The position numbers and the translations under genes are program-made. The notes under the pieces were generated by a model, which saw only the letters and a list, made by a program, of their open reading frames with translations, was not told the origin of the DNA and did no database searches. 64,000 nucleotides of DNA from Streptomyces sp. WZ.A104 (GTDB lineage: Bacteria; Actinomycetota; Actinomycetes; Streptomycetales; Streptomycetaceae): the NCBI RefSeq assembly GCF_002382885.1, contig NZ_NWVL01000016.1, positions 53,598-117,597 of the forward strand, read 5' to 3'. Shown here one piece after another: positions 10,269-18,600 of this stretch; the first letter of the stretch is position 1; every line of letters begins with the position of its first letter.

Positions 10269-11051
10269 ATGAAGCTGCTCCCCCTGTTCCTGCGACGCCC
10301 GATCGAAGCGGTGTACGAGCGTCGGCTCGCCGCCACCCTGGTGGGGCTGCCCCGCCCGCAGCACGTCGGGATCATGGTGGACGGCAACCGGCGGTGGGCC
10401 CGCAAGGCCGGGCACACGGACGTCCGGGAGGGGTACCGGGCGGGCGGCGCCAAGGTGACCACGTTCCTCGGCTGGTGCACCGCCGCGGGGATCGAGCACG
10501 TCACCCTCTTCATGCTCTCCGACGACAACCTGGGCCGCCCCGCCGAGGAGCTCGGCCCGCTGATCGAGGTCATCGAGGAGACCGTCCGCGACATCACCGC
10601 CGAGGGCCGCGACTGGGAGGTCCAGGTGATCGGCTCGCTCGACATGCTGCCCGGCTCCAGCGCCCGGGTGCTCAAGGAGGCCACCGCCGCCACGAGCGGG
10701 CGCGGCGGGCTCAAGGTGGACGTGGCGGTCGGCTACGGCGGCCGGCGCGAGATCGTCGACGCGGTGAAGGCCGCCTTCGAGGAGCACATGGCCGCCGGGG
10801 GCGACCCGGCCGAGCTGGTCGCGCGGTTCGGGATCGACGACATCTCCCGGCACCTCTACTCGCCGATCGCCGACCACACCGACTTCATCATCCGGACCTC
10901 CGGCGAGCAGCGGCTCTCCGGCTTCCTGCTCTGGCAGTCCGCGTACGCCGAGATGCACTGGGTGGACTGCTACTGGCCCGCTTTCCGGCACGTGGACTTC
11001 CTGCGGGCGCTGCGCTCGTACGCGAACAGGGAACGCCGCTTCGGCAAGTGA
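10269..11051 (+). CDS. uppS: Short-chain cis-prenyltransferase (UppS family)
   Basis: The 260-residue protein belongs to the undecaprenyl-diphosphate synthase family, which adds isopentenyl diphosphate in cis to allylic diphosphates. The pyrophosphate motif MVDGNRRWA is intact, as is the late RTSGEQRLSGFLLWQ/AYAE block that binds isopentenyl diphosphate. Its length and MLSDDN in place of the usual longer-chain ELYAFS-type stretch resemble the mycobacterial short-chain (Z,E)-farnesyl diphosphate synthase more than the long-chain enzyme, so the product may be C15 rather than C55. ATG 10269 is preceded by GGAGAAGG, and TAGGGT at 10227-10232 is a reasonable -10. Confidence 0.9.
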   Translation: MKLLPLFLRRPIEAVYERRLAATLVGLPRPQHVGIMVDGNRRWARKAGHTDVREGYRAGGAKVTTFLGWCTAAGIEHVTLFMLSDDNLGRPAEELGPLIEVIEETVRDITAEGRDWEVQVIGSLDMLPGSSARVLKEATAATSGRGGLKVDVAVGYGGRREIVDAVKAAFEEHMAAGGDPAELVARFGIDDISRHLYSPIADHTDFIIRTSGEQRLSGFLLWQSAYAEMHWVDCYWPAFRHVDFLRALRSYANRERRFGK

Positions 11052-11079
11052 CGCTCCCCGCACCGCACTCAGGTCCCGG

Positions 11080-11250
11080 AGCGATCCGTCACGGTGCGCG
11101 GGCCGCCCGTCGACGACCGTGGGCAGCACCGGCAGATCCGGCAGCTCGGTGGCCGCGGTGGTCAGCGGGCTGTCGGCCAGGACCGTGTGGTCGGCGCGGC
11201 AGCCGCAGGCGAGCCGCCCCGCCTCGGCCCCGCGCCGTCCGCCGCAGGGC
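11080..11250 (-). pseudogene. C-terminal remnant of a YtcJ-like amidohydrolase
   Basis: On the minus strand about 55 codons read AEAGRLACGCRADHTVLA, then DSPLTT, ELPDLPVLPTVVDGRPAH. This aligns by eye to the end of metal-dependent amidohydrolases (GKRADLVVLDRDPL ... LRVLATVVGGRVVH). An in-frame TGA lies just upstream and no start or catalytic part is present. It appears to be the last trace of a gene between uppS and the PucR gene. Confidence 0.45.
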
Positions 11251-11277
11251 CGATGTCACGGGACCCGGTGAAGCGGA

Positions 11278-12426
11278 CTACAGCCGCGCCCGCTTCACCG
11301 CCATGTGCAGCAGCAGCCGGTCCTCGCCCTCGTTGAGGTCGAGGCCGGTGATCTGCTGGATGCGGGAGAGCCGGTAGTAGAGCGTCTGGCGGTGGATGCC
11401 AAGGGCGGCGGCCGTCCGGCTCGCCTGACCCGCGCAGTCCAGGAACACCTCCGCCGTGTGCGCCAGCTCCCGGTGCGGCGGGGTCAGCAGCGAGGCGACC
11501 GCCGGGTCCCCGGCGTCCGTGCCGGTGCCCGGGAGCGCGGTCAGCAGGCGGTACGGGCCGATCGCCGACCACCGGGCGACCGGGCCGAGACGGGTCTCCG
11601 CCCGGGCCGCGCGGGCCGCCGCCACCGCCTCCCGCCACGAGACCGTCAGCTCGTCCAGCCCTCGGCGGGGGCCCGCGATCCCCCCGGTGGCCGCCGGCGG
11701 GCCACTCGCGCGCAACCGGTCCGCCGCGTTCAGGGCCGGGTCCAGACGGTCCGCCGAGCGCAGCCGGATCAGTGCCGCCAGCGCCGCGGGCCCGGCGGCC
11801 CCGGGTGCGGCGACCGTCGCCAGCGCGGCCGCCGAGGCCACGCCCCGTACCGAAGGCGTGTCGTCCGTCCACGGGGTCACGCACACCACCGCGTGCAGCC
11901 CCTCTGCGTCCCGCCCCAGCGCCTCGCCCAGCGCGGCGACAGCGCTGTCGTGCTGCCGCCCCGGCCCGGCGGTCAGGACCGCGCCGAACTCCCGCGAGAG
12001 GTCGGCACCCGCCCGCGCCTCGTCGGCGAGCAGCGCCCCGATCCGGGCGGTGACCTCCATCGCGGCGGCCAGCCGTTCGTCAGCAGGCCCCGGGTCGGTG
12101 TCGAGCAGCCAGACGTAACCGAGGACGACACCCCGATGGCGTACCGGAAGGCAGACGCGGTCCCGGAACACCCCGGCCTCGGGGGCGGCGGGGATGCGGA
12201 CGGGGCCGGTGGCCCGGGTGATGCCGAAGCCCTCGAACCAGGCGCGGACGGCGGGGGTGGAGCGGCGGGTCAGGATCGAGCGGGTGCGGACCGGGTCCAT
12301 CGCCGTGTCGTCGTCGCTGTCGTGGGCCCCGAAGGCGACCAGTCCGAAGTCCCGGTTCTCCAGGGTGGCCGGGGCGCCGAGGAGGGCGGAGATCTCGTCG
12401 ACCAGTTCCTGGTAATCGCCTGTCAC
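11278..12426 (-). CDS. PucR-family transcriptional regulator of proline catabolism
   Basis: The protein is about 382 residues. The C-terminal 55 residues form the PucR helix-turn-helix ([27 protein letters not shown]), preceded by a GGDEF-like/helical middle and an N-terminal GAF-like sensory region. It is transcribed divergently from the proline dehydrogenase gene, and PucR proteins in this position activate proline use in actinobacteria, so proline-responsive control of the 12639-15276 operon is the likely role. The start is uncertain: GTG at 12426 (VTGDYQELV) gives the usual N-terminus, while ATG at 12456 or 12486 would add 10-20 residues and overlap the palindrome at 12459. Confidence 0.88.
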   Translation of the reverse strand: MTGDYQELVDEISALLGAPATLENRDFGLVAFGAHDSDDDTAMDPVRTRSILTRRSTPAVRAWFEGFGITRATGPVRIPAAPEAGVFRDRVCLPVRHRGVVLGYVWLLDTDPGPADERLAAAMEVTARIGALLADEARAGADLSREFGAVLTAGPGRQHDSAVAALGEALGRDAEGLHAVVCVTPWTDDTPSVRGVASAAALATVAAPGAAGPAALAALIRLRSADRLDPALNAADRLRASGPPAATGGIAGPRRGLDELTVSWREAVAAARAARAETRLGPVARWSAIGPYRLLTALPGTGTDAGDPAVASLLTPPHRELAHTAEVFLDCAGQASRTAAALGIHRQTLYYRLSRIQQITGLDLNEGEDRLLLHMAVKRARL

Positions 12427-12458
12427 CCGGCCATTCTCGCACCCCCTCCCGGCCATCT

Positions 12459-12474
12459 TCAGACAGATGTCTGA
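12459..12474. promoter_or_regulatory. 16-bp palindrome between PucR gene and proline genes
   Basis: TCAGACAGATGTCTGA is a perfect 7+2+7 dyad, 33 bases upstream of the chosen PucR start and within the divergent control region. It is a natural candidate operator for the PucR protein. Confidence 0.5.
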
Positions 12475-12563
12475 GATGGCGGCCACGGATGCGTGACAGG
12501 TGTCGATGGCACAGGGTCGGCGGGGTGCCTAGATTTCACGGTGGTTATCCGTGCCGTACCAGT

Positions 12564-12599
12564 GTGTTCATGTCTGTACACCTACGTTCATGTACGTAC
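12564..12599. promoter_or_regulatory. Spaced GTTCATGT direct repeats upstream of proline dehydrogenase
   Basis: GTTCATGT occurs at 12566-12573 and again at 12586-12593, exactly 20 bp apart (two helix turns, same face). Each is embedded in a partly self-complementary GTGTTCATGTCTGTACAC / ACGTTCATGTACGTAC context, and a weaker GTTCATCC lies at 12618. This looks like an activator array. Confidence 0.45.
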
Positions 12600-12638
12600 C
12601 GTTACGGCCCTTCGTTCGTTCATCCGTGGAGGTACCCC

Positions 12639-13565
12639 GTGCTGGGTCCCGTGATTCTCGCCGCATCGCGCAGCGACAAGATGCGCCGGTTCGTCTCGGC
12701 CGCGCCCGGCACCAAGCAGGTCGTCGACCGCTTCATCGCCGGGGAGACCGTCGACCAGGTCGTGCCGATCGTCGTGGACGCCGCGGACAAGGGCCTGGAG
12801 GTCACGCTCGACGTCGTCGGTGAGGACATCACCACCCCCGGGCAGGCCGAGGCCGCGCGCGACGCGTACCTGGAGCTCGTCGAGCGTCTGAAGGCCCTGG
12901 ACCTGGGCACCCGCGCCGAGATGTCCGTCAAGCTGTCGATGTTCGGCCAGGCGCTGGAGAACGGCCACGAGCTCGCCCTCGCCAATGTGCGCCCCGTCGT
13001 CGAGGCGGCGGCCGCCATCGGCACCACGGTCACCCTGGACGCCGAGGACCACACCACCCTCGACTCGATGTTCGCCATCCACGAGGAGCTGCGGAAGGAC
13101 TTCCCGCAGACCGGCTGCGTCATCCAGTCCTACCTGTTCCGCACCGAGGACGACGCCCGTCGGCTCGCCGCCGCGGGCAGCCGCGTACGCATCGTGAAGG
13201 GCGCCTACAAGGAGCCCGCCTCCGTCGCGTACCAGGACAAGGCCGAGATCGACAAGGCGTACGTCCGGATCACCAGGATCCTGATGGAGGGCGAGGGCTA
13301 CCCGATGATCGGGTCCCACGATCCCCGTCTCATCGCCATCGCCCAGGAGCTGGGCCGCCAGGCGGGGCGCAAACTGGATGAGTACGAGTTCCAGATGCTG
13401 TACGGCATCCGCAGCGACGAGCACATCCGGCTCGCGGCCGAGGGCCACCGGATGCGCGTCTACACGGCGTACGGCACCGACTGGTACGGATACTTCATGC
13501 GACGCCTCGCGGAGAAGCCGGCCAACCTGCTGTTCTTCGCCCGTTCGGTCCTCACCAAGGGCTGA
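12639..13565 (+). CDS. Proline dehydrogenase
   Basis: The 308-residue monofunctional FAD-dependent proline dehydrogenase oxidises proline to pyrroline-5-carboxylate at the membrane. The beta/alpha-barrel marks are present: LTLDAEDHTT-type strand, QSYLFRTEDDARRLAAAGSRVRIVKGAYKEP, and the closing RVYTAYGTDWYGYFMRRLAE with the proline-carboxylate arginines. The start is GTG 12639, with GGAGG at 12628-12632; upstream codons in frame run through the promoter region and are not protein. It forms an operon with the P5C dehydrogenase gene 79 bases downstream and is opposite the PucR gene. Confidence 0.95.
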   Translation: MLGPVILAASRSDKMRRFVSAAPGTKQVVDRFIAGETVDQVVPIVVDAADKGLEVTLDVVGEDITTPGQAEAARDAYLELVERLKALDLGTRAEMSVKLSMFGQALENGHELALANVRPVVEAAAAIGTTVTLDAEDHTTLDSMFAIHEELRKDFPQTGCVIQSYLFRTEDDARRLAAAGSRVRIVKGAYKEPASVAYQDKAEIDKAYVRITRILMEGEGYPMIGSHDPRLIAIAQELGRQAGRKLDEYEFQMLYGIRSDEHIRLAAEGHRMRVYTAYGTDWYGYFMRRLAEKPANLLFFARSVLTKG

Positions 13566-13644
13566 GCACCCGGCCCCGACCCCGGGCTGAACCGGCCACG
13601 GCCGACACACCCATCCCCGCCGAAACCAAGGAGACAAGGCAACC

Positions 13645-15276
13645 ATGGACGCCGTCACCCAGGTCCCCGCGCCGGTCAACGAGCCGGTCCACTCCTACGC
13701 CCCGGGTTCCCCGGAGCGCGCCCGCCTGGAGGTGAAGCTCAAGGAGCTCGCCGACAATCCGATCGACCTGCCGATGACCATCGGCGGCGAGAAGCGGATG
13801 GGCGGCGGCGAGCGTGTGAACGTCGTACAGCCGCACAACCACAAGGCCGTCATCGGCACCTTCGCGGGCGCCACCGAGCAGGACGCGCAGGACGCCATCG
13901 ACGCGGCCCTCGCCGCCGCTCCGGCCTGGCGCGCGATGTCCTTCGACGACCGCGCGGCGATCATCCTGCGCGCCGCCGAGCTGCTGTCGGGCCCCTGGCG
14001 CGAGACGCTGGCCGCCTCCACGATGCTCGGCCAGTCCAAGACCGCCCAGCAGGCCGAGATCGACACCCCCTGCGAGCTGATCGACTTCTGGCGCTTCAAC
14101 GTGCACTACGCGCGCCAGATCCTCGCCGAGCAGCCCCCGGCTAACTCCCCGGGCGTGTGGAACCGCATGGACCACCGCCCGCTGGAGGGCTTCGTCTACG
14201 CGATCACGCCGTTCAACTTCACGGCCATCGCGGGCAACCTCCCCACCGCCCCCGCCCTCATGGGCAACGTCGTGGTGTGGAAGCCGTCCCCGACCCAGAC
14301 CCACGCCGCCGTGCTGCTGATGCAGCTCCTGGAGGAGGCCGGTCTGCCCAAGGGCGTCATCAACCTGGTCACCGGCGACGGCAAGGCCGTCTCCGAGGTG
14401 GCGCTGAACCACCGCGACCTGGCCGGTATCCACTTCACCGGCTCGACCCCCACCTTCCAGCACCTGTGGAAGACCGTCGGCAACAACATCGCCAACTACC
14501 GCACCTACCCGCGGCTCGTCGGCGAGACCGGCGGCAAGGACTTCGTCGTCGCGCACCCCAGCGCCGACCGCGCCGTCCTGAAGACCGCGCTGACCCGCGG
14601 CTCCTTCGAGTTCCAGGGCCAGAAGTGCTCGGCGTCCTCCCGGGCGTACGTCCCGGCCTCCATCTGGAACTCCGGTTTCAAGGAGGAGTTCGCGGCCGAG
14701 GTCGACTCCATCAAGATGGGTGACGTCACCGACCTGACGAACTTCATCGGAGCCGTCATCGACGAGCGCTCGTTCGCCAAGAACAAGGCCGCGATCGACC
14801 GCGCCAAGTCCGACCCGGCGTGCACGGTCGTCGCGGGCGGCACCTACGACGACTCGGTGGGCTACTTCGTCCGTCCGACCGTCATCGAGTGCTCCGACCC
14901 CGAGAACGAGGTCTTCACGACCGAGTACTTCGGCCCGATCCTCGCGATCCACGTCTACGAGGACGAGAAGTACGACGCCATGCTGGAGCAGATGGAGTCG
15001 GTGTCCGACTACGCGCTGACCGGCTCGGTCATCGCGGGCGACCGCGCGGCCGCCGCGTACACGATGGACAAGCTCCGCTACGCCGCGGGCAACTTCTACA
15101 TCAACGACAAGTCGACCGGCGCCGTCGTCGGCCAGCAGCCCTTCGGCGGCGGCCGTGCCTCCGGCACCAACGACAAGGCGGGCGCCCCGCAGAACCTCCA
15201 GCGCTGGACTCTGACCCGGGCCATCAAGGAGACGCTGGTCCCGCCGACCGACTACACCTACCCCCACCAGGGCTGA
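13645..15276 (+). CDS. pruA: L-glutamate gamma-semialdehyde (P5C) dehydrogenase
   Basis: The 543-residue aldehyde dehydrogenase finishes proline catabolism, oxidising glutamate semialdehyde to glutamate with NAD. The general base Glu294 (ETGGKDFVV) and catalytic Cys328 (FQGQKCSASSRAYVP) are present, with PFNFTAIAGN for NAD binding and the C-terminal PFGGGRASGTNDKAG loop. ATG 13645 follows AAGGAG. Length agrees with the long P5CDH subfamily. It lies downstream of proline dehydrogenase, which supplies its substrate, and ends before two strong hairpins. Confidence 0.96.
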   Translation: MDAVTQVPAPVNEPVHSYAPGSPERARLEVKLKELADNPIDLPMTIGGEKRMGGGERVNVVQPHNHKAVIGTFAGATEQDAQDAIDAALAAAPAWRAMSFDDRAAIILRAAELLSGPWRETLAASTMLGQSKTAQQAEIDTPCELIDFWRFNVHYARQILAEQPPANSPGVWNRMDHRPLEGFVYAITPFNFTAIAGNLPTAPALMGNVVVWKPSPTQTHAAVLLMQLLEEAGLPKGVINLVTGDGKAVSEVALNHRDLAGIHFTGSTPTFQHLWKTVGNNIANYRTYPRLVGETGGKDFVVAHPSADRAVLKTALTRGSFEFQGQKCSASSRAYVPASIWNSGFKEEFAAEVDSIKMGDVTDLTNFIGAVIDERSFAKNKAAIDRAKSDPACTVVAGGTYDDSVGYFVRPTVIECSDPENEVFTTEYFGPILAIHVYEDEKYDAMLEQMESVSDYALTGSVIAGDRAAAAYTMDKLRYAAGNFYINDKSTGAVVGQQPFGGGRASGTNDKAGAPQNLQRWTLTRAIKETLVPPTDYTYPHQG

Positions 15277-15315
15277 CGCCCTCCCGGGGCGCCGCAGCAC
15301 GCCGCCCCGGGCCCC

Positions 15316-15390
15316 AGGGGCTCTCCGCCGCGGGAGAGCCCCTCCTGAGCACCGCCCCCCGACCGGTCCCCCTACCGGCCGGGGGGCGGT
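15316..15390. terminator. Double hairpin between convergent genes
   Basis: Two successive stems occupy the gap. AGGGGCTCTC (15316-15325) pairs with GAGAGCCCCT (15334-15343). ACCGCCCCCC plus CCGG (15351-15366) pairs with 15375-15390, followed by TTTCC. They serve pruA on the plus strand and the nitroreductase gene from the minus strand. Confidence 0.75.
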
Positions 15391-15423
15391 TTCCATGGCG
15401 GGGCCTTTCCGCTAGGCGGCCCG

Positions 15424-16134
15424 TCAGATCTCCACCAGCACCTGATCCAGCGACTTGCGCACCAGGTCGGGGACCTCGCAGTCGTCCGCGGGATGGCCGA
15501 CGGGGATCACGGCGAACGCCTTCTCGTTCTCGGGTCGGCCCAGCACCTCGCCGAGGAAGCGCATCGGGCTCGGGGTGTGGATCAGCGCGGCGAGCCCGGA
15601 CAGGTGCAGGGCGGTGAGCAGCATGCCCACCGCGATCCCGACCGACTCGTCGACGTAGTAGTGCTTGCGCTTGGTGCCGTCCTCGCCCAGCCAGTAGCGC
15701 TGCTGGAAGACCACGATCAGGGCGGGCGCGTCCGTCATATGGGCCTTGACCGCGTCGGTACCCAGCGGGCGCAGGGCGGCGAGCCACTCCTCGCCGAGCC
15801 GCCCGTCGTAGCTCAGCTTCTCCTCGTGCTCGGCGGCCTCGCGGATGCGGCGGCGTACCTCCGGGTCCTTGACCAGGACGAAGGTCCACGGCTGCTGGTG
15901 GGCGCCGGAGGGGGCGGTGGCCGCGCAGGCGATGGCGTCGCGCAGCACCTGCTCGGGGACGGGGTCGGGGGAGAAGGCGCGGACGGTCCTGCGCTCGTCC
16001 ATCCGGCGGCGCAGCCGGGCGGCATGGGCCAGGGATGTCCTCGGGGCGATCCGTTCGGGGCGGTAGGGCGTGGGGCGGTACGGGGCGCCATGGGTGGGCG
16101 ACCACTGCTGAGGTGCGGGTGTCGTGTCGGACAT
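15424..16134 (-). CDS. Nitroreductase-family flavoprotein
   Basis: This 236-residue FMN-dependent protein has the opening RRMDERRTVRAFSPDPVP then APSGAHQQPWTFVLVKD, which is the phosphate/FMN-binding start shared by iodotyrosine-deiodinase-like nitroreductases. The C-terminal AFAVIPVGHPADD segment is also typical. The substrate is unknown; family members reduce nitro compounds, quinones or remove halogens. ATG at 16134 (MSDTTPAP) is chosen because the upstream frame is arginine/proline-rich read-through. It stands alone, convergent with pruA. Confidence 0.88.
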   Translation of the reverse strand: MSDTTPAPQQWSPTHGAPYRPTPYRPERIAPRTSLAHAARLRRRMDERRTVRAFSPDPVPEQVLRDAIACAATAPSGAHQQPWTFVLVKDPEVRRRIREAAEHEEKLSYDGRLGEEWLAALRPLGTDAVKAHMTDAPALIVVFQQRYWLGEDGTKRKHYYVDESVGIAVGMLLTALHLSGLAALIHTPSPMRFLGEVLGRPENEKAFAVIPVGHPADDCEVPDLVRKSLDQVLVEI

Positions 16135-16295
16135 GGGCGCAGTGTGCGCGGTGGCGGAGGCCGGGGGGAAGCGGTGCTTCGGACAGGAGGGGAGCGGGTC
16201 CCGGTCAGTGTCCGATGACCGGGACCGGCCGTCCGCCGGTGCCCCTGGGGTGCGCGGCCTTGGACGCCCCGGGGCACGCACCCTTGTGGTTAGGT

Positions 16296-16688
16296 AACCC
16301 GACCAACGACTACGGCATCGTCCGCTACACCGACGGCTCGTCGCCCGCCGGAACCGTCGACCTCTACAACGGCTCCACCCAGGACATCACCTCCGCGGGC
16401 AACGCCGTCGTCGGCCAGGCGATCCGCAAGAGCGGGTCCACGACCAAGGTGACCTCCGGAACGGTCACCGCCGTCAACGTCACCGTCAACTACAGCGACG
16501 GGCCCGTCTACAACATGGTCCGCACCACCGCCTGCTCGGCCGGAGGGGACAGCGGCGGCGCGCACTTCGCCGGATCCGTCGCCCTCGGCATCCACTCCGG
16601 CAGCTCCGGCTGCTCGGGCACCAACGGCTCGGCCATCCACCAGCCGGTGACCGAGGCGCTGTCCGCGTACGGCGTCACGGTGTACTGA
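16296..16688 (+). pseudogene. 3' remnant of a streptogrisin-type serine protease
   Basis: About 130 codons match the second half of secreted alpha-lytic/streptogrisin proteases: NDYGIVRYTD (catalytic Asp region), then SAGGDSGGAHF with the nucleophilic Ser and its oxyanion glycines, and the normal end ALSAYGVTVY. The signal peptide, propeptide and the catalytic-His segment are absent. Sequence upstream of about 16296 is unrelated, and no ribosome site precedes it. The remaining part is undamaged, pointing to a recent 5' deletion. A TTA codon lies at the junction. Confidence 0.8.
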
Positions 16689-16810
16689 TCCGCCACCGGT
16701 TCCCCCCTCCGCACTCCACGGTCCGCCCGGACCGGCACGCGCCGGGTCCGGGCGGACTACCGGTCCTTCTCACGTGCGGACCGGACCGCCCGCGCGCGAG
16801 GATGGGCGGC

Positions 16811-17365
16811 ATGACCGAGCCCGCCCCCGCCGTGCGTACCGTCCACACCGTCGAGCTGACCGCCGCCGAGCGCGCGAAGATCCGCGCCCTGCTCGACACC
16901 GCCTTCGACGGCGACTTCGCGGACCAGGACTGGGAGCACGCACTCGGCGGCATCCACGCCCTGATCCACGGCGAGGACGGCCTCCTGGTCGCCCACGGCG
17001 CCGTAGTCCAGCGCCGCGTCCTGCACGCGAACCGCTCCTACCGCGTCGGATACGTCGAAGCCGTCGCCGTCCGAGCCGGCCACCGCCGGGGCGGCCTCGG
17101 CCACCGGGTGATGGCCGCGTTGGAACACGTCATCGACACGGCCCACGACTTCGGGGCCCTGTCCGCCTCCGACGCGGGCGCCGCCCTTTACGCGGCACGT
17201 GGCTGGCAGGTGTGGCCGGGCCGCCTCACCGCCCTCGGCCCGGACGGCCCGGTCCCGCTCCCCGAGGAGGAGGGAAGCACGTACGTACGCCCCGCGGCCG
17301 GACGCCCACTGCCGGCCCCCGTCCACCCGCTCGCCTTCGACTGGCGGGAGGGCGACCTGCTGTGA
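16811..17365 (+). CDS. AAC(2')-I-like aminoglycoside N-acetyltransferase
   Basis: This 184-residue GNAT-fold protein resembles mycobacterial AAC(2')-Ic along its length: FDGDFADQDWEHALGGIHALI, GYVEAVAVRAGHRRGGLG (acetyl-CoA loop), GALSASDAGAALYAARGW and the closing FDWREGDLL. AAC(2')-I enzymes acetylate the 2'-amino group of aminoglycosides; the cellular substrate here may differ. ATG 16811 is preferred over 16802 because CGAGG lies at a workable distance before it. Its last codons are part of a 16-bp tandem repeat that duplicates the stop codon. Confidence 0.8.
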   Translation: MTEPAPAVRTVHTVELTAAERAKIRALLDTAFDGDFADQDWEHALGGIHALIHGEDGLLVAHGAVVQRRVLHANRSYRVGYVEAVAVRAGHRRGGLGHRVMAALEHVIDTAHDFGALSASDAGAALYAARGWQVWPGRLTALGPDGPVPLPEEEGSTYVRPAAGRPLPAPVHPLAFDWREGDLL

Positions 17366-17427
17366 CGGCGAGCCGCTGTGACGGCCTCCTGTGACGGCGA
17401 CCTGCTGTGACGGCGATCCGCTGTGAC
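17351..17427 (+). repeat. 16-bp tandem repeat spanning a stop codon
   Basis: Five consecutive units of GGCGANCYGCTGTGAC (17351-17366, 17367-17382, a 13-bp version 17383-17395, 17396-17411, 17412-17427) follow each other. The first contains the acetyltransferase stop (TGA 17363-17365), so each copy carries the stop codon again. Confidence 0.9.
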
Positions 17428-17442
17428 CGGGGAGGGGCGCGC

Positions 17443-18453
17443 TCAGCCGGCGATCCGGATCAGCATCTTCCCGGTGTTCTCGCCCCGCAGCATCCCGAGG
17501 AACCCGTCCACGGTCCGCTCGAACCCGTCCACCACGGTGACGTCCGGCACGACCAGCCCGCTCCGCAGATGCGGCACCAGAAGGGCGTCCAGCTCCTGCT
17601 GCACGCCGTAGTGGTTGCGGACCATCACCCCTTCCAGGCGCAGGCTTTTGCCCACGATGTCGAACAGGTTGCGCGGGGCGGCGGGCGGCTCGTGCGCCGA
17701 GTGGTACTGGGAGATCGCACCCACCCACGCGATCCGGCCGTGCTCGCGGAGCACCGAGATCGCGCCCTCCAGATGGTCCCCGCCGACGTTGTCGACGTAC
17801 GCGTCGATGCCGTCGGGCGCCGCCTTCGCCAGCAGCTCGCCGACCGGTCCTTCGTGGTAGTCGAAGGCCGCGTCGAAGCCGAGCTCCCCGGTCAGCCGGG
17901 CGACCTTCGCGGGCGACCCGGCGCTGCCGATCAGGCGCCCCGCGCCGAGCAGCCGGGCCATCCGCCCCACCGCCGTGCCGACCCCGCCCGCGGCCGCCGA
18001 GACGAACAGGTCCTGGCCCGGCCGGAACTCCAGGGTGCGGGTGAGCGCCACATACGCGGTGAGCCCGGTGCCGCCGAGCAGTGAGAGGTGGGCGGTGAGC
18101 GGGACCCCTTCGTACGCCGGGACCTTGCGCACCCCGGCCGTGCCGAGGGAGACCAGCGCATGGGTCCGCCAGCCCTCGCGGTGCAGGACGAGATCGCCCT
18201 CCGCCAGCCCCGGGTCGCGCGAGGCCGTCACCCGGCCCAGCGCCCGCCCCTCCAGCGGCACGCCCAGCTCCCAGCCGCCGTCCATCTCCTCCCGGTGGTA
18301 GGGGTCCACCGACAGATACAGGTTCTCCACCAGCGCGGTGCCGGGGGCCGGCTCCGGTGCGGGGGATGTGTCGACGGCGAAGAGGTCGGGCGTGGGGAAG
18401 CCGTCCGGGCGGGCGGTCAGCCGGAAGGTGCGGGCGGTGCGCTGTGTCGTCAT
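17443..18453 (-). CDS. Zinc-free MDR-family NADP-dependent oxidoreductase
   Basis: The 336-residue medium-chain dehydrogenase/reductase belongs to the leukotriene B4 dehydrogenase/CurA-like branch (double-bond reductases). It shows VDPYHREEM near the N-terminus, the nucleotide-binding VSAAAGGVGTAVGRMARLLGA, and the NADP-specific DNVGGDHLEGAI with YHSAHEPP. No zinc ligands are present. The start is ATG 18453; upstream frame codons are not family-like. It is divergent from a LysR gene 148 bp away, the usual arrangement in which the regulator senses the enzyme's substrate. Confidence 0.9.
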   Translation of the reverse strand: MTTQRTARTFRLTARPDGFPTPDLFAVDTSPAPEPAPGTALVENLYLSVDPYHREEMDGGWELGVPLEGRALGRVTASRDPGLAEGDLVLHREGWRTHALVSLGTAGVRKVPAYEGVPLTAHLSLLGGTGLTAYVALTRTLEFRPGQDLFVSAAAGGVGTAVGRMARLLGAGRLIGSAGSPAKVARLTGELGFDAAFDYHEGPVGELLAKAAPDGIDAYVDNVGGDHLEGAISVLREHGRIAWVGAISQYHSAHEPPAAPRNLFDIVGKSLRLEGVMVRNHYGVQQELDALLVPHLRSGLVVPDVTVVDGFERTVDGFLGMLRGENTGKMLIRIAG

Positions 18454-18600
18454 GCCGCTGACGGTAGAAGGGGCCGGGGGTGTTCGGGCAGGGGGTGGCG
18501 TCGATGGAAGAATCGTTTCCATGAACAGCTCTCATAGGCAGAGGTCACGGGCGTTCGGGCGGAGGTCTCGGGCGTTGCGCGGCGGGTGGTGCGGGTCGCG

